Part shown: positions 1-12,259 of the stretch, piece by piece
Layout of the letters: each line of letters opens with the position of its first letter
How positions within the stretch are numbered: the stretch's first letter is position 1
Origin: Ficedula albicollis
Taxonomy: Eukaryota > Chordata > Aves > Passeriformes > Muscicapidae
Length of the DNA stretch: 64,000 bases
Assembly: GCF_000247815.1 (NCBI RefSeq)
Contig: NC_021674.1
Span: forward strand, 27,561,763-27,625,762
Reading direction: 5' to 3'
Program-made: the position numbers and the translations under genes
Notes under the pieces: model-generated
Told to the model about the DNA's origin: nothing
What the model saw: only the letters and a program-made list of their open reading frames with translations
The model's database searches: none

Positions 1-80
1 TTCCTTCCTTCCTTCCTTCCTTCCTTCCTTCCTTCCTTCCTTCCTTCCTTCCTTCCTTCCTTCCTTCCTTCCTTCCTTCC
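1..80. repeat. (TTCC)n microsatellite
   Basis: Uninterrupted TTCC tetranucleotide array of about 20 units. It starts at the first base of the window, so its true left end is not seen. It passes without a spacer into the 8-bp array that follows, so the two probably evolved as one compound pyrimidine-rich satellite. Confidence 0.98.
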
Positions 81-308
81 CTCCATCCCTCCATCCCTCC
101 ATCCCTCCATCCCTCCATCCCTCCATCCCTCCATCCCTCCATCCCTCCATCCCTCCATCCCTCCATCCCTCCATCCCTCCATCCCTCCATCCCTCCATCC
201 CTCCATCCCTCCATCCCTCCATCCCTCCATCCCTCCATCCCTCCATCCCTCCATCCCTCCATCCCTCCATCCCTCCATCCCTCCATCCCTCCATCCCTCC
301 CTCCATCC
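79..308. repeat. (CCCTCCAT)n 8-bp minisatellite
   Basis: About 28 almost perfect copies of an 8-base unit CCCTCCAT. The only visible irregularity is near the right edge, where one CCCT half-unit is inserted. The unit can be derived from the neighbouring TTCC array by a few substitutions. The strand is entirely pyrimidine except for one A per unit. Length in the true genome may differ because such arrays are unstable and hard to assemble. Confidence 0.97.
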
Positions 309-1097
309 CATTTTTGGTACTCAACATCCCAAAGTATGGTTCACATTATTCCAGTACTACAAGTTGCCTAAAAAAAGCTCAAACTGAACTAACAATTAGT
401 AATTTTAGAAAGGAATTCAACTGAAGAAGAAATTAAATACTACATAGAATTATCTGAAAAGACCTGGAAAAATAAAAATGCAGTGACTTGTAGTGTCATT
501 AAATAGTAAAAAGATCCTCACATCTCTCTCACATGAGAGCATAGTTTCCAGTGAAACATGTGAATTTACTGCATTATATCCAGTGCTGCAGCTCAGTTTT
601 GAAATTGTAAACACCAGAAAATGCTGATATAAATCATATTATAAATCTAAACCAGTTCAGACAAAGGGATCTTCTGACCCACAGATCATAATTATGCATG
701 TTAAATCAGATTATTCTGTATCATGCATCAGACAATGCAATGATTTCTGCAGGTTCTGAAAAGGTTTTCACATTAAGTAGTGCATGAATGGACAGAATTT
801 GGAAGAGATTTCTACATTTCTACGGCATGAGGAATTGTCACTACTGAATTTGACATGTTTTTTCCTGATAGAGTACGACAAATCTAGCTGTCTTCTGGTT
901 TACAAAAAATCATACAGCCATGTTGCATGACTCTTATTTAGCAGCTCACAGAAACTCTACATCCATCAGAAAACTGATAGTTTTATAGAGCAAGAGTAAA
1001 TCCTAAGTCTTTGAGAAATTTGCACTGAAATCAAGCAGGACAGCAAACATAACCTGTAAATGGAAGAAAACCTAGTATAATTCTTGAATCTGCTATA
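309..1097. other. AT-rich unique sequence, no gene seen
   Basis: No reading frame of note, no recognised interspersed repeat and no RNA gene. Ordinary AT-rich intergenic or intronic DNA. Confidence 0.7.
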
Positions 1098-1165
1098 CAC
1101 TGGCCATGTGACCACAAGCAAGTCACTGACACCTTACACCTTCCTTATTTAAGGTGTAAGGCAGA
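1098..1165 (+). repeat. MIR-like SINE relic (core region), possible
   Basis: The stretch with 'tggccatgtgacc' and 'agcaagtcactgacacc' resembles the part of the MIR SINE that reads roughly as GTGTGACCTTGGGCAAGTCACTTAACC. Amniote MIR copies are very old and diverged, and the match here is short. The right part forms a perfect 11-bp hairpin (arms 1132-1142 and 1151-1161), which is not a MIR feature. A chance match is possible. Confidence 0.45.
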
Positions 1166-4100
1166 TCTTGACACATTTCACAGTTTTCATACAATTCCAG
1201 GTGTGAATCCATATTCTATTTCCAGAATAAATATGGTAGTTTCCACATTGTCTTCAGACAGTCATTTCATTGTTTTGTGAGGCTCTGCCTCACCTTCTTT
1301 CTATCTTTTCCACTTACTGCTCTTCATGGTAATATCTCTTACTATATGCTCAGGTACTAGAGAGTGGTTTTGAACCCTATGCTTGGCCACATTACTTAAG
1401 TACCAATATTAGGAAATGGTTTTAGCCTCAGCTTCCTAGATAATACATGAAGAAAGAAGGGGCTCATCAGAGCAGAAATCTAAGACAGGTTTTCTGAACT
1501 ACTCTGGAAATGGATACCTTTCCCACTGACTCTAATGGAAACCCAAAGGTCACTAGATCTCTAACTCCATCACCTGAGTTTTAACAGTCTACAAACTATT
1601 ATAATTCAAATAACCACAAACTGTGTGGCTTCAGCTTATCCTTTTAACTAATCAGAATTTGCACCCTGTGAACACACTGTTACTTTGGGACATGATCCTT
1701 CCAATATGCTATCCTTTCTTTAGGTGTGCATGAATTCATCATTGAAGTTTAGCACCCAATTTTTTCCTTTTTTTTTCTGGAGGAAAAAATGCTAAATTTA
1801 GTTATGCTACCATTAGTAGATATTATAATCTCTTTTGAAAGAGCCTTTATTATAGAACAAACCAGTGTTCTACTCTTTGGCCCCTCATTCTTTCTTTGGC
1901 TTGATTATTACATTATAGAAGACAAAACACTTCTTGGCATGGGACATCCATTTCCCTTCCAATCTATAAACCAAGGATTTAAATATTCTTGATGAATTAA
2001 TTTTGAAATTTTATGGATATTGTTTTACTATTATACAAGAAGAGGTCACAAATTAGACATGGTGAGCTCTATTACAGCTATGAGATCTTAATGCTTCTAT
2101 GTTATTAGAACACCAAAAACTACCAATGTGAACAAAGAAATTAAGCAGACAGGAGAAAATTCTGATCTTTCATCACTAAAAACCAGGTAAGAGTTCACTA
2201 TAGTCCATTAAGTTGCACTCATGAAAATAACAGAGAATAGAAGCATTCCGCATTTACTCCTTGTTTTTACAACTCTTACATTTCTTCTCTTTTGATCATA
2301 TGTCATAGTCCATTGAGATTACTATATATGCTTTGAAGCTACCAATATAAGTTTCACTAGCAAAATACACCAGTAAAAGAAAAAAAAATTCCTCAGTTTT
2401 TCACTTTAGAAATAATGCATGGCCTTAGTTTCGCAATTGTCATTTAAAAATATGTGTATTCCCTGTTTACATTACCAAATGGCATGAAAAAGGACAAAAT
2501 AGAAAAAAAACAAGGTCAAAACGCTCTAGTGGCACTGTTGCCTCCAGCAAGAACCAGTCTGACGTCAAGAGATCAAACAGCAGCAAACACTCTATTTTCA
2601 GATATCTGAAAGCAGTAATAGATACAAACAAAGAAGTGTATTCCTCGTTCTCCCTTTAAAAGCATTGATGTTAACTACCCCTTAACGTTTTTAAAGAATG
2701 ATTGCCCTGCCTTTTGTTCTTACAACTTGTCAGGTACACACTAAATCTTGAAACAAGTTGAGAAAGAAAAAGCTACTAAAATAGGGAAAACTCCTAAGAC
2801 TTACAGCAGTAACAGAAACATCCCTGAACTACAGATATTATTGACTCAAAACACAATCTAATATATTAAATATCCACTAATAAACAAAATGTGGGTTATG
2901 TTCATTTTAATTATAATAGGATTTTCATTATACTTTGTTTTAATTATAATATCTAAATAATGTCAGTGAGCTACATTTGGGTTTCTTTGATGATAATGGG
3001 TATAATATAATAACTTGTTTCTTATATCTCAGAATAATTAAGATTGGTGTCTTATTTGCTGTCCTGAACATTTGATCTCTTTATTAATCTTTTGGCAACA
3101 ACTCCCTCAAGAAGTATTATGTTAAATGAAAGATAGTGGAAAAGTAAGCTAAAGTAATGATGAAAGGTAAAAACAGTACATGCCTGCATACTGAAAACAA
3201 ATTTTAAAATTGAGTTATAAACCCAAGAAACTGTCAGAAATAAATGTATCATTGCACTTAGCTACATCTCCCAAAACATTTTAGTTTTACCAATCCTGCA
3301 ACTTTGTACAACTCTTACATAAGAGTATTTGCAATTTTTAGATTAAATAAAACTAGTTTTAAAAGACAACATCTTCATCCTGCATTTCTGATATAGTCAC
3401 CATTGCTGGCTAAAGTTTTTTGAAATTTCCTGTGCTTCAGGAACAATTATCCTATCTAAGAGCAGTTCCACTCATATTGGAAACAATGGGAAGCATTAGT
3501 CATTTTGCAGAAGTGTATCTTTGCTGAGGGCAACTGTGGCTTCAATCCCATTGAGAGCAATAGGAGGCAGCAGCAATTTTGGGAAAAAGGACATTGTCTA
3601 TGGAATACGCCATAGGAGAACATTATTCATCAGCTCTTGCTAAATGAGAATATTTCAGTTCTGGAGAATAACAGAAAATCTTCAAGCCTTTAAAAATCTT
3701 TTAGACACAGGATTTTAGTATAGAGTGTAGGGAATAGATATTCTGCTAATAAGATCTTCAGCCAACACTCAGGTAAAGAAATAACATATTTTCATAATAC
3801 ACTGAAATTTCTAACAGATGAATCTTTACACTTAGTTTAAGTCAAACTGCTCAACATTTATGCAGTGGAAAACTGGAACTACCATTTTTGTGCCCCAAAC
3901 TCTTTGTGAAAATTTTAGGGTGGTCTGTTTCATTTGTTCCCTAGTATGACTTTCTAAAGCAAATAGTGACTGAAGACTCCTATAGAACTACAGGTGAAAG
4001 TGATCTTCTTAACATGGTGCTATCATTTGCATTGAAATATACTTAATATATCTGCATTTGGTATCCTATGTGAGGTCAATATAAAATGTCTTGAAAAATT

Positions 4101-5284
4101 ATATTATATTGAATTATCACTGGTATTTCCACCTCCTCCTGCCACTCTTTTGCTGTGTCTCGTTCCTGTTGCTGCAGACAAACCATTCAGAAGAAAAGGC
4201 AGAGAAAGCCTTCACCTGCTGCTAGTTGCTGAAGAATCTGAAGACATTCATATTGATTTGACTGACCTAAAATAGCCTTCATTATTTTAAAAATGCTTAT
4301 GCACATAATCTTTCAACAATTTTGTGAAGCTGATTTTTTAAAACAGCCTTGATTCAGAGTATGAAAATTCAGACTTCATGAAAATAAATGTATGCCAAAA
4401 TCACTGAAATGTCAGACTTAAATTCAGTTGTTTTAATGGAACTTAATTAATCTATTTAACCCTGACCAAAATTGTCCCTAGGCTACAAACACTATGCATG
4501 AAAGCACCTAGAATGTTGTCCTCTCTCTGTATTACACACAGTAGGTTTTATTTCCAGTAGTGCATACAGCAAAATATCACCAGCAGCACTGCATACCCAC
4601 TTTTCTTAGAAAGAAAAGAAACTTCTTAGAAAGAATTACCTACAGAAGCTTCTCAATTAGTATGGGATATTGCCTATGTGTTTGATTATCTCCCTTGTCC
4701 TTTGTCCAAGAAAATGTTCTTACTAACTCTAGGCTTTGGGGTTTTGCATGTTTCTTGCCTTTCTCTGAATTGTCACAGACACCCAGATCCTGGAGGACAG
4801 TAGTACCTGAATTAGTATCTGTGCATTGCACAAAAACTGTAATAAAGCGACAGTGATGTGAAATTTCATCCACATATCATTTTAATGATGTAAAAAGGCA
4901 CCCTCACTCCAGAATACAGTAGGTGTTTTGGAAAGACATGAAGAGATCATATGAAGTAATTTTAACAGAAACTCTAAACCTGAAGCTGGAGATAATATGA
5001 CCAAATACAGCCCACCAAATACAATTTTAAATGATCAGGGTTTAAGATTAGTGTACTTGGAAAAGTTTTTTTAGGTACCAATTTTCTATTCTGTTAAATA
5101 TTTTTCAAAGGAATAAAAATGTCATAATCAGTGGAATACAAATGGTTCACATAAATCTTGCTGAAAAATTTAAAAATTAACTATATATAATGTCAAATAA
5201 AGGATAAATCTGTGAGGAATATGCTGATCAACAGCTTAAATACCAAAATTTCCATAATAGGAGTATGAAAGGAGATTATAGCAA
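1166..5284. other. AT-rich unique sequence, no gene seen
   Basis: About 4 kb with no supported exon. Short open frames of 66-77 codons at 1789-1992, 3052-3252 (minus) and 4640-4873 (minus) match no family I recognise and have no splice or start context that sets them apart from chance. A small imperfect repeat of a TTTTAATTATAATA-like string occurs twice around 2906-2952. Confidence 0.65.
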
Positions 5285-5392
5285 AAAAAAACCCCAAAAC
5301 AACCCAAACAAACAAAACAAAACAAAAAATAAACAAAAAAAAAAGTGAGAGGGATCAGAATAAAAAAAAAAAAAAAAAACCCAAACATTTAT
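5285..5392. repeat. A-rich / CAAAA low-complexity tract
   Basis: Runs of A, CAAA and CAAAA units followed by a run of about 18 A. No source element is attached on either side. It may be a decayed poly-A tail or a simple repeat. Confidence 0.85.
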
Positions 5393-7690
5393 TTGGGGAA
5401 AAATACAATCCCAAATGGACATTTTCTATTATAATGTTTTACCTTAGAATTTGCTATAAAAACACCAAAAGAAAAAGGAAGGAAGACAACCCTACTGTAC
5501 AGCTGTGACAGAAGCTGATGAAGGCTGCCTTCTTTCCACCTGCCTAGGATCTAGTGGAATTACACACCTCTCTCCCCTACCCAGGGCCCAGGTTTACAAG
5601 CCTGTATCCCAATTATTAGAGAAACATCAGAAGTGTCAGTATTTGGGGTTTTTTTCCTAACTTCAGGATAGGCTTTTTTTTTTAAAGTTAAGCAATTTTG
5701 TGCTCATGATTATGTGCATTTATTGGAAATATGTGCAAAATTTTGATTAAGTTACCTTTTCAGATATGTGAATGCTAAAAAAATTCATTCCTTCTAATAC
5801 AAAGTAGATAAAAGAACACCAGCATGAAAAGAATGTTTTTTACTAAATTAGAAGATACAGCTGAGTTCAACAACAGTCAACCTCTTCAATGAGAGAAGGA
5901 AACAAGCAGTGACTTTTAAAGACTGTAATTTACAATTAAAATCAACTATATAAATGGAAAATGTGATATAACATGAAGCTCAACATAAAGTTGTTCAGTG
6001 CATATAATTACACCAATTACATTCAGAAATTGTATTTACTTGCCAAGAAAGAAATAAGAAATTAAAAGGCAATTGTATGAAGTGACACCACACAACCTTC
6101 TCATTCAATTTTACTGAATATAGAATTATAGCAAGATCATATTTTAAATACTTCAAAAGGAAGGCCATCAACTTCTAATTCAAAACACCAGCAAAATAAA
6201 ACATGCAATTTTCATGCTCTGTGATTCTCAGTGGGCAACAAAAACATTTAGCTATTGTAAGAAGTCTTTTGAGTTGTGATATGCTGGTTTCAGATGAATC
6301 TAGAAAGGGAGGTCAATGACATCTTCTTGATACAATTACTAAAATTAATTTCTTTTGCCGATTTTCAAACAAAAGCACATTATGGATTGTGGATCAAATT
6401 AATTTTCCAGGAATGTCTGAAGAATAACATTATCCTTACTTCAGGTTCACGGAAGGGTGGTATTTCAATAGATCAGAGAAGGAGATGAGAGAGTGATATA
6501 CCCTGGCTCTATAGGATCAGATTTTCAAAGCTGTGCGGATGTTTATCTCTCCTTTAGATACACTGTCAATGATCTTAACAATCTTTGCAAGTCTGAAACT
6601 ATGAAGATAGAAGTACATTCAAAATTATATTGAGAATGTGTAATATATCATACTCAAAATTATTTAAGAATGAAAAATTTGCTTCTGCATACCGAAACAG
6701 TTCTGCATGTTCTGTTTAAGATCTAAATTTTCAGAAGTATCAATTCCTAGCTACCTATACCTTGATATACATAAATGTAGGTATTTCTTTCTGAATGGCT
6801 ACCCAATAAAACTCAAAATCAAAAGTAAGATATATCCAGTTACACTCATCTGGTGTAAGACATCTCAATCAAAGCATAAAGAAATCAAGACCTGTACTAC
6901 AGCAATCATGACAAGCGATTTTGACAGATTATGATCTGGACAGAACCATTAGAAAACAACATTTTATTCAAGTTCTACAGCGTACCAATCGTCTTGATAC
7001 TTTTAAGTCTCTGTCAGCCTCGGGTTATTTTTCAAATTATGGCACTATGAAACATTCCAGTCTACATCCTGACCTAAAATTATCACATACTAACAATCTA
7101 AAGAAGGAAAATCAACTAAAACTAAAGGAATTCAACCAAAGAAAATACTTTACTTAAATATTCTCAAAGATGGAATTATTCTAGTCTTTCTTTATAAAAT
7201 TTTTGAGTAAAGGTGGATTTTGAAGAGGAAATTTTGAAATTTCACATGTTTTAAAAGGATTTGATTTTTTGACATAAAATCAAACAGAAGTCTTAGTCTG
7301 TCTTTCAAACCAAAAAATGCACCAAAGCTAACTTTTTTTTAAAGAGTGATCCACCTTGTGTTATTCTCGCACATTTCAATATGGAACAACTGGATGAAAA
7401 AATCCTGAGTGCTACACTCAGGGCTTCCCCCCTGTTTAGTCTGCTCTTCTTCAGAAAATCTGAGAATAGACTAGACTGGTCATGTTAGTACATGATCCAG
7501 AAATCCTTTCTGCCATAGACAGATAACAAGAAACATTTTTGATTTTTTTCCTCCAATGAAAGAGAGAAGTTGTTCCAGGAATAATAGCACCTGCATTTTT
7601 CAAAAAATGCTGTTTCTGCAACCAGTAAGTCATGAAGCAAAGAATACAAAAGAAGAGTAGATGCCATTGCCATATTCCCTGAAGGTGATA
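5393..7690. other. AT-rich unique sequence, no gene seen
   Basis: Open frames up to 78 codons (6276-6488, 6707-6934, 6921-7157, all plus strand) have no recognisable domain and are lysine/asparagine/isoleucine rich, as expected from AT-rich random sequence. No repeats were recognised. Confidence 0.65.
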
Positions 7691-7693
7691 TTG

Positions 7694-7772
7694 AGGTAAT
7701 GGGGATAGATTAGATGACCTTTGGAGCTCACTTCTAACCTTATTTCCTACAGACTATGATATCTTCACCAAG
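7694..7772 (+). repeat. CR1 LINE 3' end, short relic
   Basis: The string around 'gattagatgacctttggag' followed by 'ctcacttctaacct' and 'gactatgat' matches the 3' end of avian CR1 elements (GGATTAGATGACCTTTGGAGGTCCCTTCCAACC...ATTCTATGAT). Only the last 80 or so bases are visible, which is normal for 5'-truncated CR1. The tail repeat is decayed. Confidence 0.6.
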
Positions 7773-10070
7773 TTCCAGAGAGAAGGCAGATAAGAGCAGA
7801 TTTCTTTGGGGAGGTATTAGTTAGACTACAACCACAACAGAATCGCTGCAAGAGTAAGTGGACGTATCATTCCACATAACAAAAGTACTGACATTTCCAG
7901 AGAGACACACAAAGTCTGGGAAAGGCATTTCAGAGAATAATAGAAAGTATGAGGTGATATGAGTTAGGAATACCTGAAATTTTGCCTTGTATTCAAGTTG
8001 CTTAATGTTGTCAGTTATTAATTTTTGGCAGAGATAGAGATGAGGTTTGGGGATTTGTAACTTTTCAGCAGCTTAGTTTTCAGACACAGCAAAAGTACTC
8101 AAAAGCTTTGGAAAAGTACACATTTAACCTAACAGAATAATCCAGTAGAGTCATAATAACTCAATACAGTAGAGTCATTAATATATCTCTAGTGTTGACA
8201 AGGACTCTGGGCAGGCTCCCTTCCATGTTTGCTGTGGAAGGATTTTGCATATTGAGTAGAAGAAGTATAACTTCTGTCTTTACAAGTTTAACTGAGTTTA
8301 GTGATCTGACTTTGGCTAGCCATCCTCTAGCCATTCCTTACAATCCTTGTCTTCAAAACCCCTGATCCCAGAAACTGACTTGAATGTAATCCTCTGTGAA
8401 GACATATTTTCTCTTTCCGGGCTGATACATCAGTCTTACCCAAATTGGAATGACTTTCTCCTCCTGATATGAAAGAGTCCTTGTGAAGGTATGGTCAAGC
8501 ATGGAAAATAGCTCCAGAGGTTGTCACTTTTAGAAAGAGGCAATGCTGTTGAATTTATATACCTCTGAAATTGTTCTTAAAGTGAGAAGCCTGTGGCAAT
8601 TTAATTGTTCCTTATTTAAACTACAACTGAATACAGAAAAGTTATATTGTCCCAAAAGATTTAAGTTGGTTTTGCTGCAGCTTGTTCACTGGAAAATGTG
8701 TTATATTTTCTTTTTAGCAATTTTGCATTAGCCATTCATAGGATTGACATGGTCCAGAAATATCTGTTGTTTTGAACAGCTTTATGACACTTTAATGGTA
8801 ACACCTTTTTAGAGAATATGAGTCGATAAGCTAATGCCTCTCTGTATTAAACCGATACAACTGATATTCATAGAATATGGTAAGATAAAAAACCTGCAAA
8901 CACTGATAAAGCTATGGCAGTAAGGAGAAATACCCTTTCTGCCCATTCCAGTACAGTTCCACCGGATGTTGCCAGAAATTGCCAGCTTGCTTGCTTTTGT
9001 GGCTAATATTTTGCATGCTGCTTAGGCCATAAGTGACCATACAACATATTTCACTATTACACAGATGTTTTATTAGTGGATCAAGCTTTCAAAAAAGGTG
9101 ACTTGATTGCTTTAGAAGATCAACTTTTATCCCTGTCTGACAAATAAAACTTATAGCCCTATTCAGGAATTTATGTGAATTTCGGTGAATCATGACTTTA
9201 TGATACCTTCACTTATGACCTTCAAGAGAGCAAAATAAAGACATGAAACAAAGGCTGGTGTTTTATTCTCTGTGCAGCACTTACTGGGTACGCTTGTCTA
9301 CACATTAACTGTGAACTGCTGCAATTGAAGGAGACACCTTCTCCGGCAACCCTGAAGGAGACAGCTTTTGTTAAAGCCACCTTGGTATAAAAATAAGGGG
9401 ATAGGAAGAAAATTACTCAGGGCAGAAAGCTCACAAAACAACCTGGTTTAAAACAAATCCATGGCTAGCCTGATGTAAAGGCAGACATGCCAAGATGAGG
9501 AGGAATGTTATGAATTGAAGTGAGGAGCTGCTGTGCAATGGTTTTACCTTGCAGTGTGCATAACCCTCCCTTTACAAAGTAATGTAGGCTCCATGTGTTT
9601 GAACCTGACTCCTCAGAACTAGATCGATTCCTAGTTGTCAGGTCTTCCTGCTGCTGCCTGTTGTGCAGTCTGTTTCCCTGATTTTCTTTTGTGTTTTGCC
9701 TCTCCTACTACAGACCTTGGACGTGCACTCGTATTCATTATCCATGGGAGGCAGGACTCTATTCATTGCAGGTATCACCACACGCCGATATATTTAAGTT
9801 ATGATCTTTAAACCCTGAAACTGCCTTGTTATCTTATCCAGACAAATAACCTTCTAGTACTTATTCTTTCACTATTGCTTTCAGGGAAAACAACACCCAC
9901 CCACTTTCCTCTGTTATAACTCTTCCAAGTTCATGCCAAGCATTCAACAGAAAAACTCTTCCCACACATTTGACAACTTCATGTAAACAAAGCACATCTT
10001 ATATCACTCCACAGCTATTTTCAACCACTTACCTGCAGCCATCTAGAGAAGAAATGGCAGTTCCCATGTC
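7773..10070. other. Unique sequence, no gene seen
   Basis: No supported exon or RNA gene. A 62-codon frame at 8543-8731 has no recognised domain. The section 9240-9800 is somewhat richer in GC than its surroundings but I cannot assign it to any family. Confidence 0.6.
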
Positions 10071-10286
10071 AGCATATCACCTGATGTGAGGTGATATTTC
10101 TGTGATATTTCTATCATAGAAATAAAGAATGGATTGTGTTGGAAGGGACCTTAAAAAATCATCTTCTTCCAGCCCCACAGCATATCACCTGATGTGAGGT
10201 GATATTTCTATGATATTTCTGTGATAGAAATAAAGAATGGATTGTGTTGGAAGGGACCTTAAAAAATCATCTTCTTCCAGCCCCAC
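10071..10286. repeat. 108-bp tandem duplication (two copies) spanning the CR1 3' end
   Basis: Copies at 10071-10178 and 10179-10286 with an exact 108-bp period. They differ by a few bases within the 'gatatttct' part. Each copy holds the palindromic CR1 tail region plus the first roughly 50 bases of antisense CR1 ('ttggaagggacc'). The duplication therefore happened after CR1 insertion. Copy 1 carries two perfect palindromes, arms 10074-10082/10089-10097 and 10106-10114/10116-10124. Confidence 0.97.
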
Positions 10287-10505
10287 CACCATGGGCAGGG
10301 ACACCTTCCACTAGACCAGGTTGCTCAGAGCCCCATCGAACCTTGAACACTTCCAGGGATGAGGCATCCACAGCTTCTCTGGACAACCTGTTTTACCACT
10401 TCCCCACCCTCACAGTAAATAACTTCTTCCTAATATCTAATCTAAATCTGCTCTCTCTCAGTTTGGAGCCGTGTATCCCCATACTTGCTTCCCTGCAAAT
10501 ACGGA
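10125..10505 (-). repeat. CR1 LINE 3' fragment, antisense
   Basis: Reads on the plus strand as the reverse complement of the avian CR1 3' end: 'ttggaagggacc', then 'catgggcagggacacctt', 'ccactagaccaggttgctc', 'cttccagggatgaggcatcc', 'ctggacaacctg', 'cctaatatctaatctaaatc'. The element is 5'-truncated near 10505. Its 3' tail does not show the usual ATTCTATGAT repeats but a palindromic variant that is duplicated. The 98-codon frame at 10244-10540 is a by-product of this element, not a gene. Confidence 0.95.
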
Positions 10506-11537
10506 ACTATCTAGCTCTCTATTACCATTTTATATCATAATTTTAGATATTTTAAAAAAAAAACAACCAACCGGTTGCAATTATCTTCTGGTAAACAGTC
10601 TCAGGGAAGCTTACCATGAGTCCAACAAGCAGTCTACCTTTCTTCCAGCAAACAAATGCAGGAGCATGAATGCCTCTTTCTGGGGGAGAAATGGGAACAA
10701 TGGCAATTTCTTGCCCTTCTTGGCAATTTGGGTGGTGTTTTTAGCATTTATGACAGTTATTGACAACTGCTTTACATTATTGTTAATGTGAAAACAGAAT
10801 AAAGTGCTTCTAGATAATTTCTTAGATTTATCTATTTGTAGATAGTTTTCAGATACTAATTGAACACTTCAGAGAAAGCCATTTGCCAATTTAAAAAGAA
10901 ATAAAATCTGTTTGGGCTAAGAACTTCTCAATACACTAAAAGGAAAACTGCACCACTATGAGCTCCTAGTCTTAATCATCTCCCACTGATTTTTACTGCA
11001 CCTTGTTGTTCTGGCATACAGCCCATATTTTACCAGTGAACAGAAAATAGCATCTTCATCAGAGCTACATGCATACCATATTGCATGTAATAAGGTAAAA
11101 CACATGAAGGTAATATACATATATATTACATATATATGTTATTTTTCTTACATACACTAAAAACATATACACAAACCTTTGAATTGACCTTAGTGATTCT
11201 TCAGAAATGCTAAATAAACATGACTGAAATCAAGAAATCCTCTAAAATGCATATTAGAAGTACATATGAAATAGAGATTTAGAGGTGATTTCTCTATGCT
11301 CACAGATTTACGAGTGCATTGCCAGGCTTAGATAACACTGACGTAAGCTCAATAGTTAGTACATGCTAATGCCAACTCACACAGACAGGAATTCAGGGCA
11401 ATCATCCAGCCCCAAAGGAGGATAGATGTGGAAGAGTTTTGCCTGCCAAATTAGTAATGTCTCTGATACAAGCACATGAGGTGACAGAAAGGACACTCTG
11501 CTGACATGCATCACCTTTACTGGGGTAGAAACTTCCC
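10506..11537. other. Unique sequence with an AT dinucleotide patch
   Basis: No exon recognised. A TA-rich partly palindromic patch lies at about 11110-11141 (ATATACATATATATTACATATATATG-like). The open frame 10471-10791 (106 codons, plus) starts inside the CR1 and runs into unique sequence. It shows no domain I recognise. Confidence 0.6.
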
Positions 11538-12259
11538 TGTCTGTCAGGGGTGAGGGCGGTCCCCAACAACACTTTTTAGGGTTCTAATGATATCAGGGCT
11601 ATGGTGGCAAAATAAAGGAGAGCGGTGCAACAACCTCGACTTGCGACATAAAAATACTTTAATAATAGGGAAAACAAATGTGGGACAAGGCCCAAAAACT
11701 GAACAGCAGCCAGAGTAGGAGTCAAAGGTCGAAGACCAAGATGTAGGGAGGTCCGGGGTATAAATGTGGGGCAGGAAAGGGGGTGGAGTCGAGGTTAGGG
11801 CAATGGGCACAGGGGAAAGTGGTGCAGAGGTGGAGTGAGGGGAGGTAGGGTCCAATGGGGTAGGCTGGGTGGGAAGGTCAGTGGGTGTGGGACACTGCAT
11901 CAAATGAAGGTCAGTGGGGATACAAAGAAGGAAGAATATTCTAGGGGCTGGGAGTGGCGACGACGCTGGAAAATGAGGGTCGGGAATATTTGTAAGGCAT
12001 TAGCATGGACAGTCCCACAGCTCCTGGGTCGGGAATATTTACGAGGCATTAACATGGGCAATCCCATAACTCCTTGGTACAACAACTTCTGGGATTGCCA
12101 CAACTCTACAGATGCCTGCCAAGGCCTAGGGTTGGGGTACAGGTCTTCCTCCATAATGGTTGCCTGGCCTGGGACACAGGCCAGGCTGACTCCCACACCT
12201 GGCCACACAATTTTCTCTGCCAATTACTTATGTTGCATTTTATACAGCTATGCAGCGCA
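11538..12259 (-). mobile_element. LTR-like block, probable solo LTR of an endogenous retrovirus
   Basis: A GC-richer island of about 0.7 kb that stands out from its AT-rich flanks. Read on the minus strand it has the order expected of a long terminal repeat. First comes a U3-like part with two diverged 49-bp direct repeats (plus-strand positions 11977-12025 and 12026-12074, sharing 'gggtcgggaatattt'). Next is a very C-rich promoter-like stretch, then an ATTTATA motif near 11765, and an ATTAAA poly-A signal near 11655 followed by a GT-rich piece. Candidate termini TG...CA exist but I cannot fix them and see no clear target-site duplication. No gag, pol or env remains are adjacent. The frames inside (11544-11903, 11835-12284, 11900-12223) are not convincing genes. 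A different GC-rich repeat is possible. Confidence 0.5.

Noticed and set aside
1..308. Possible telomeric or CRISPR-like array
   Set aside because: The units are 4 and 8 bp with no spacers and are not TTAGGG. Simple microsatellite and minisatellite.
10244..10791. Frames of 98 and 106 codons
   Set aside because: The first lies almost wholly in antisense CR1. The second starts there and runs into unique DNA without any recognised domain.
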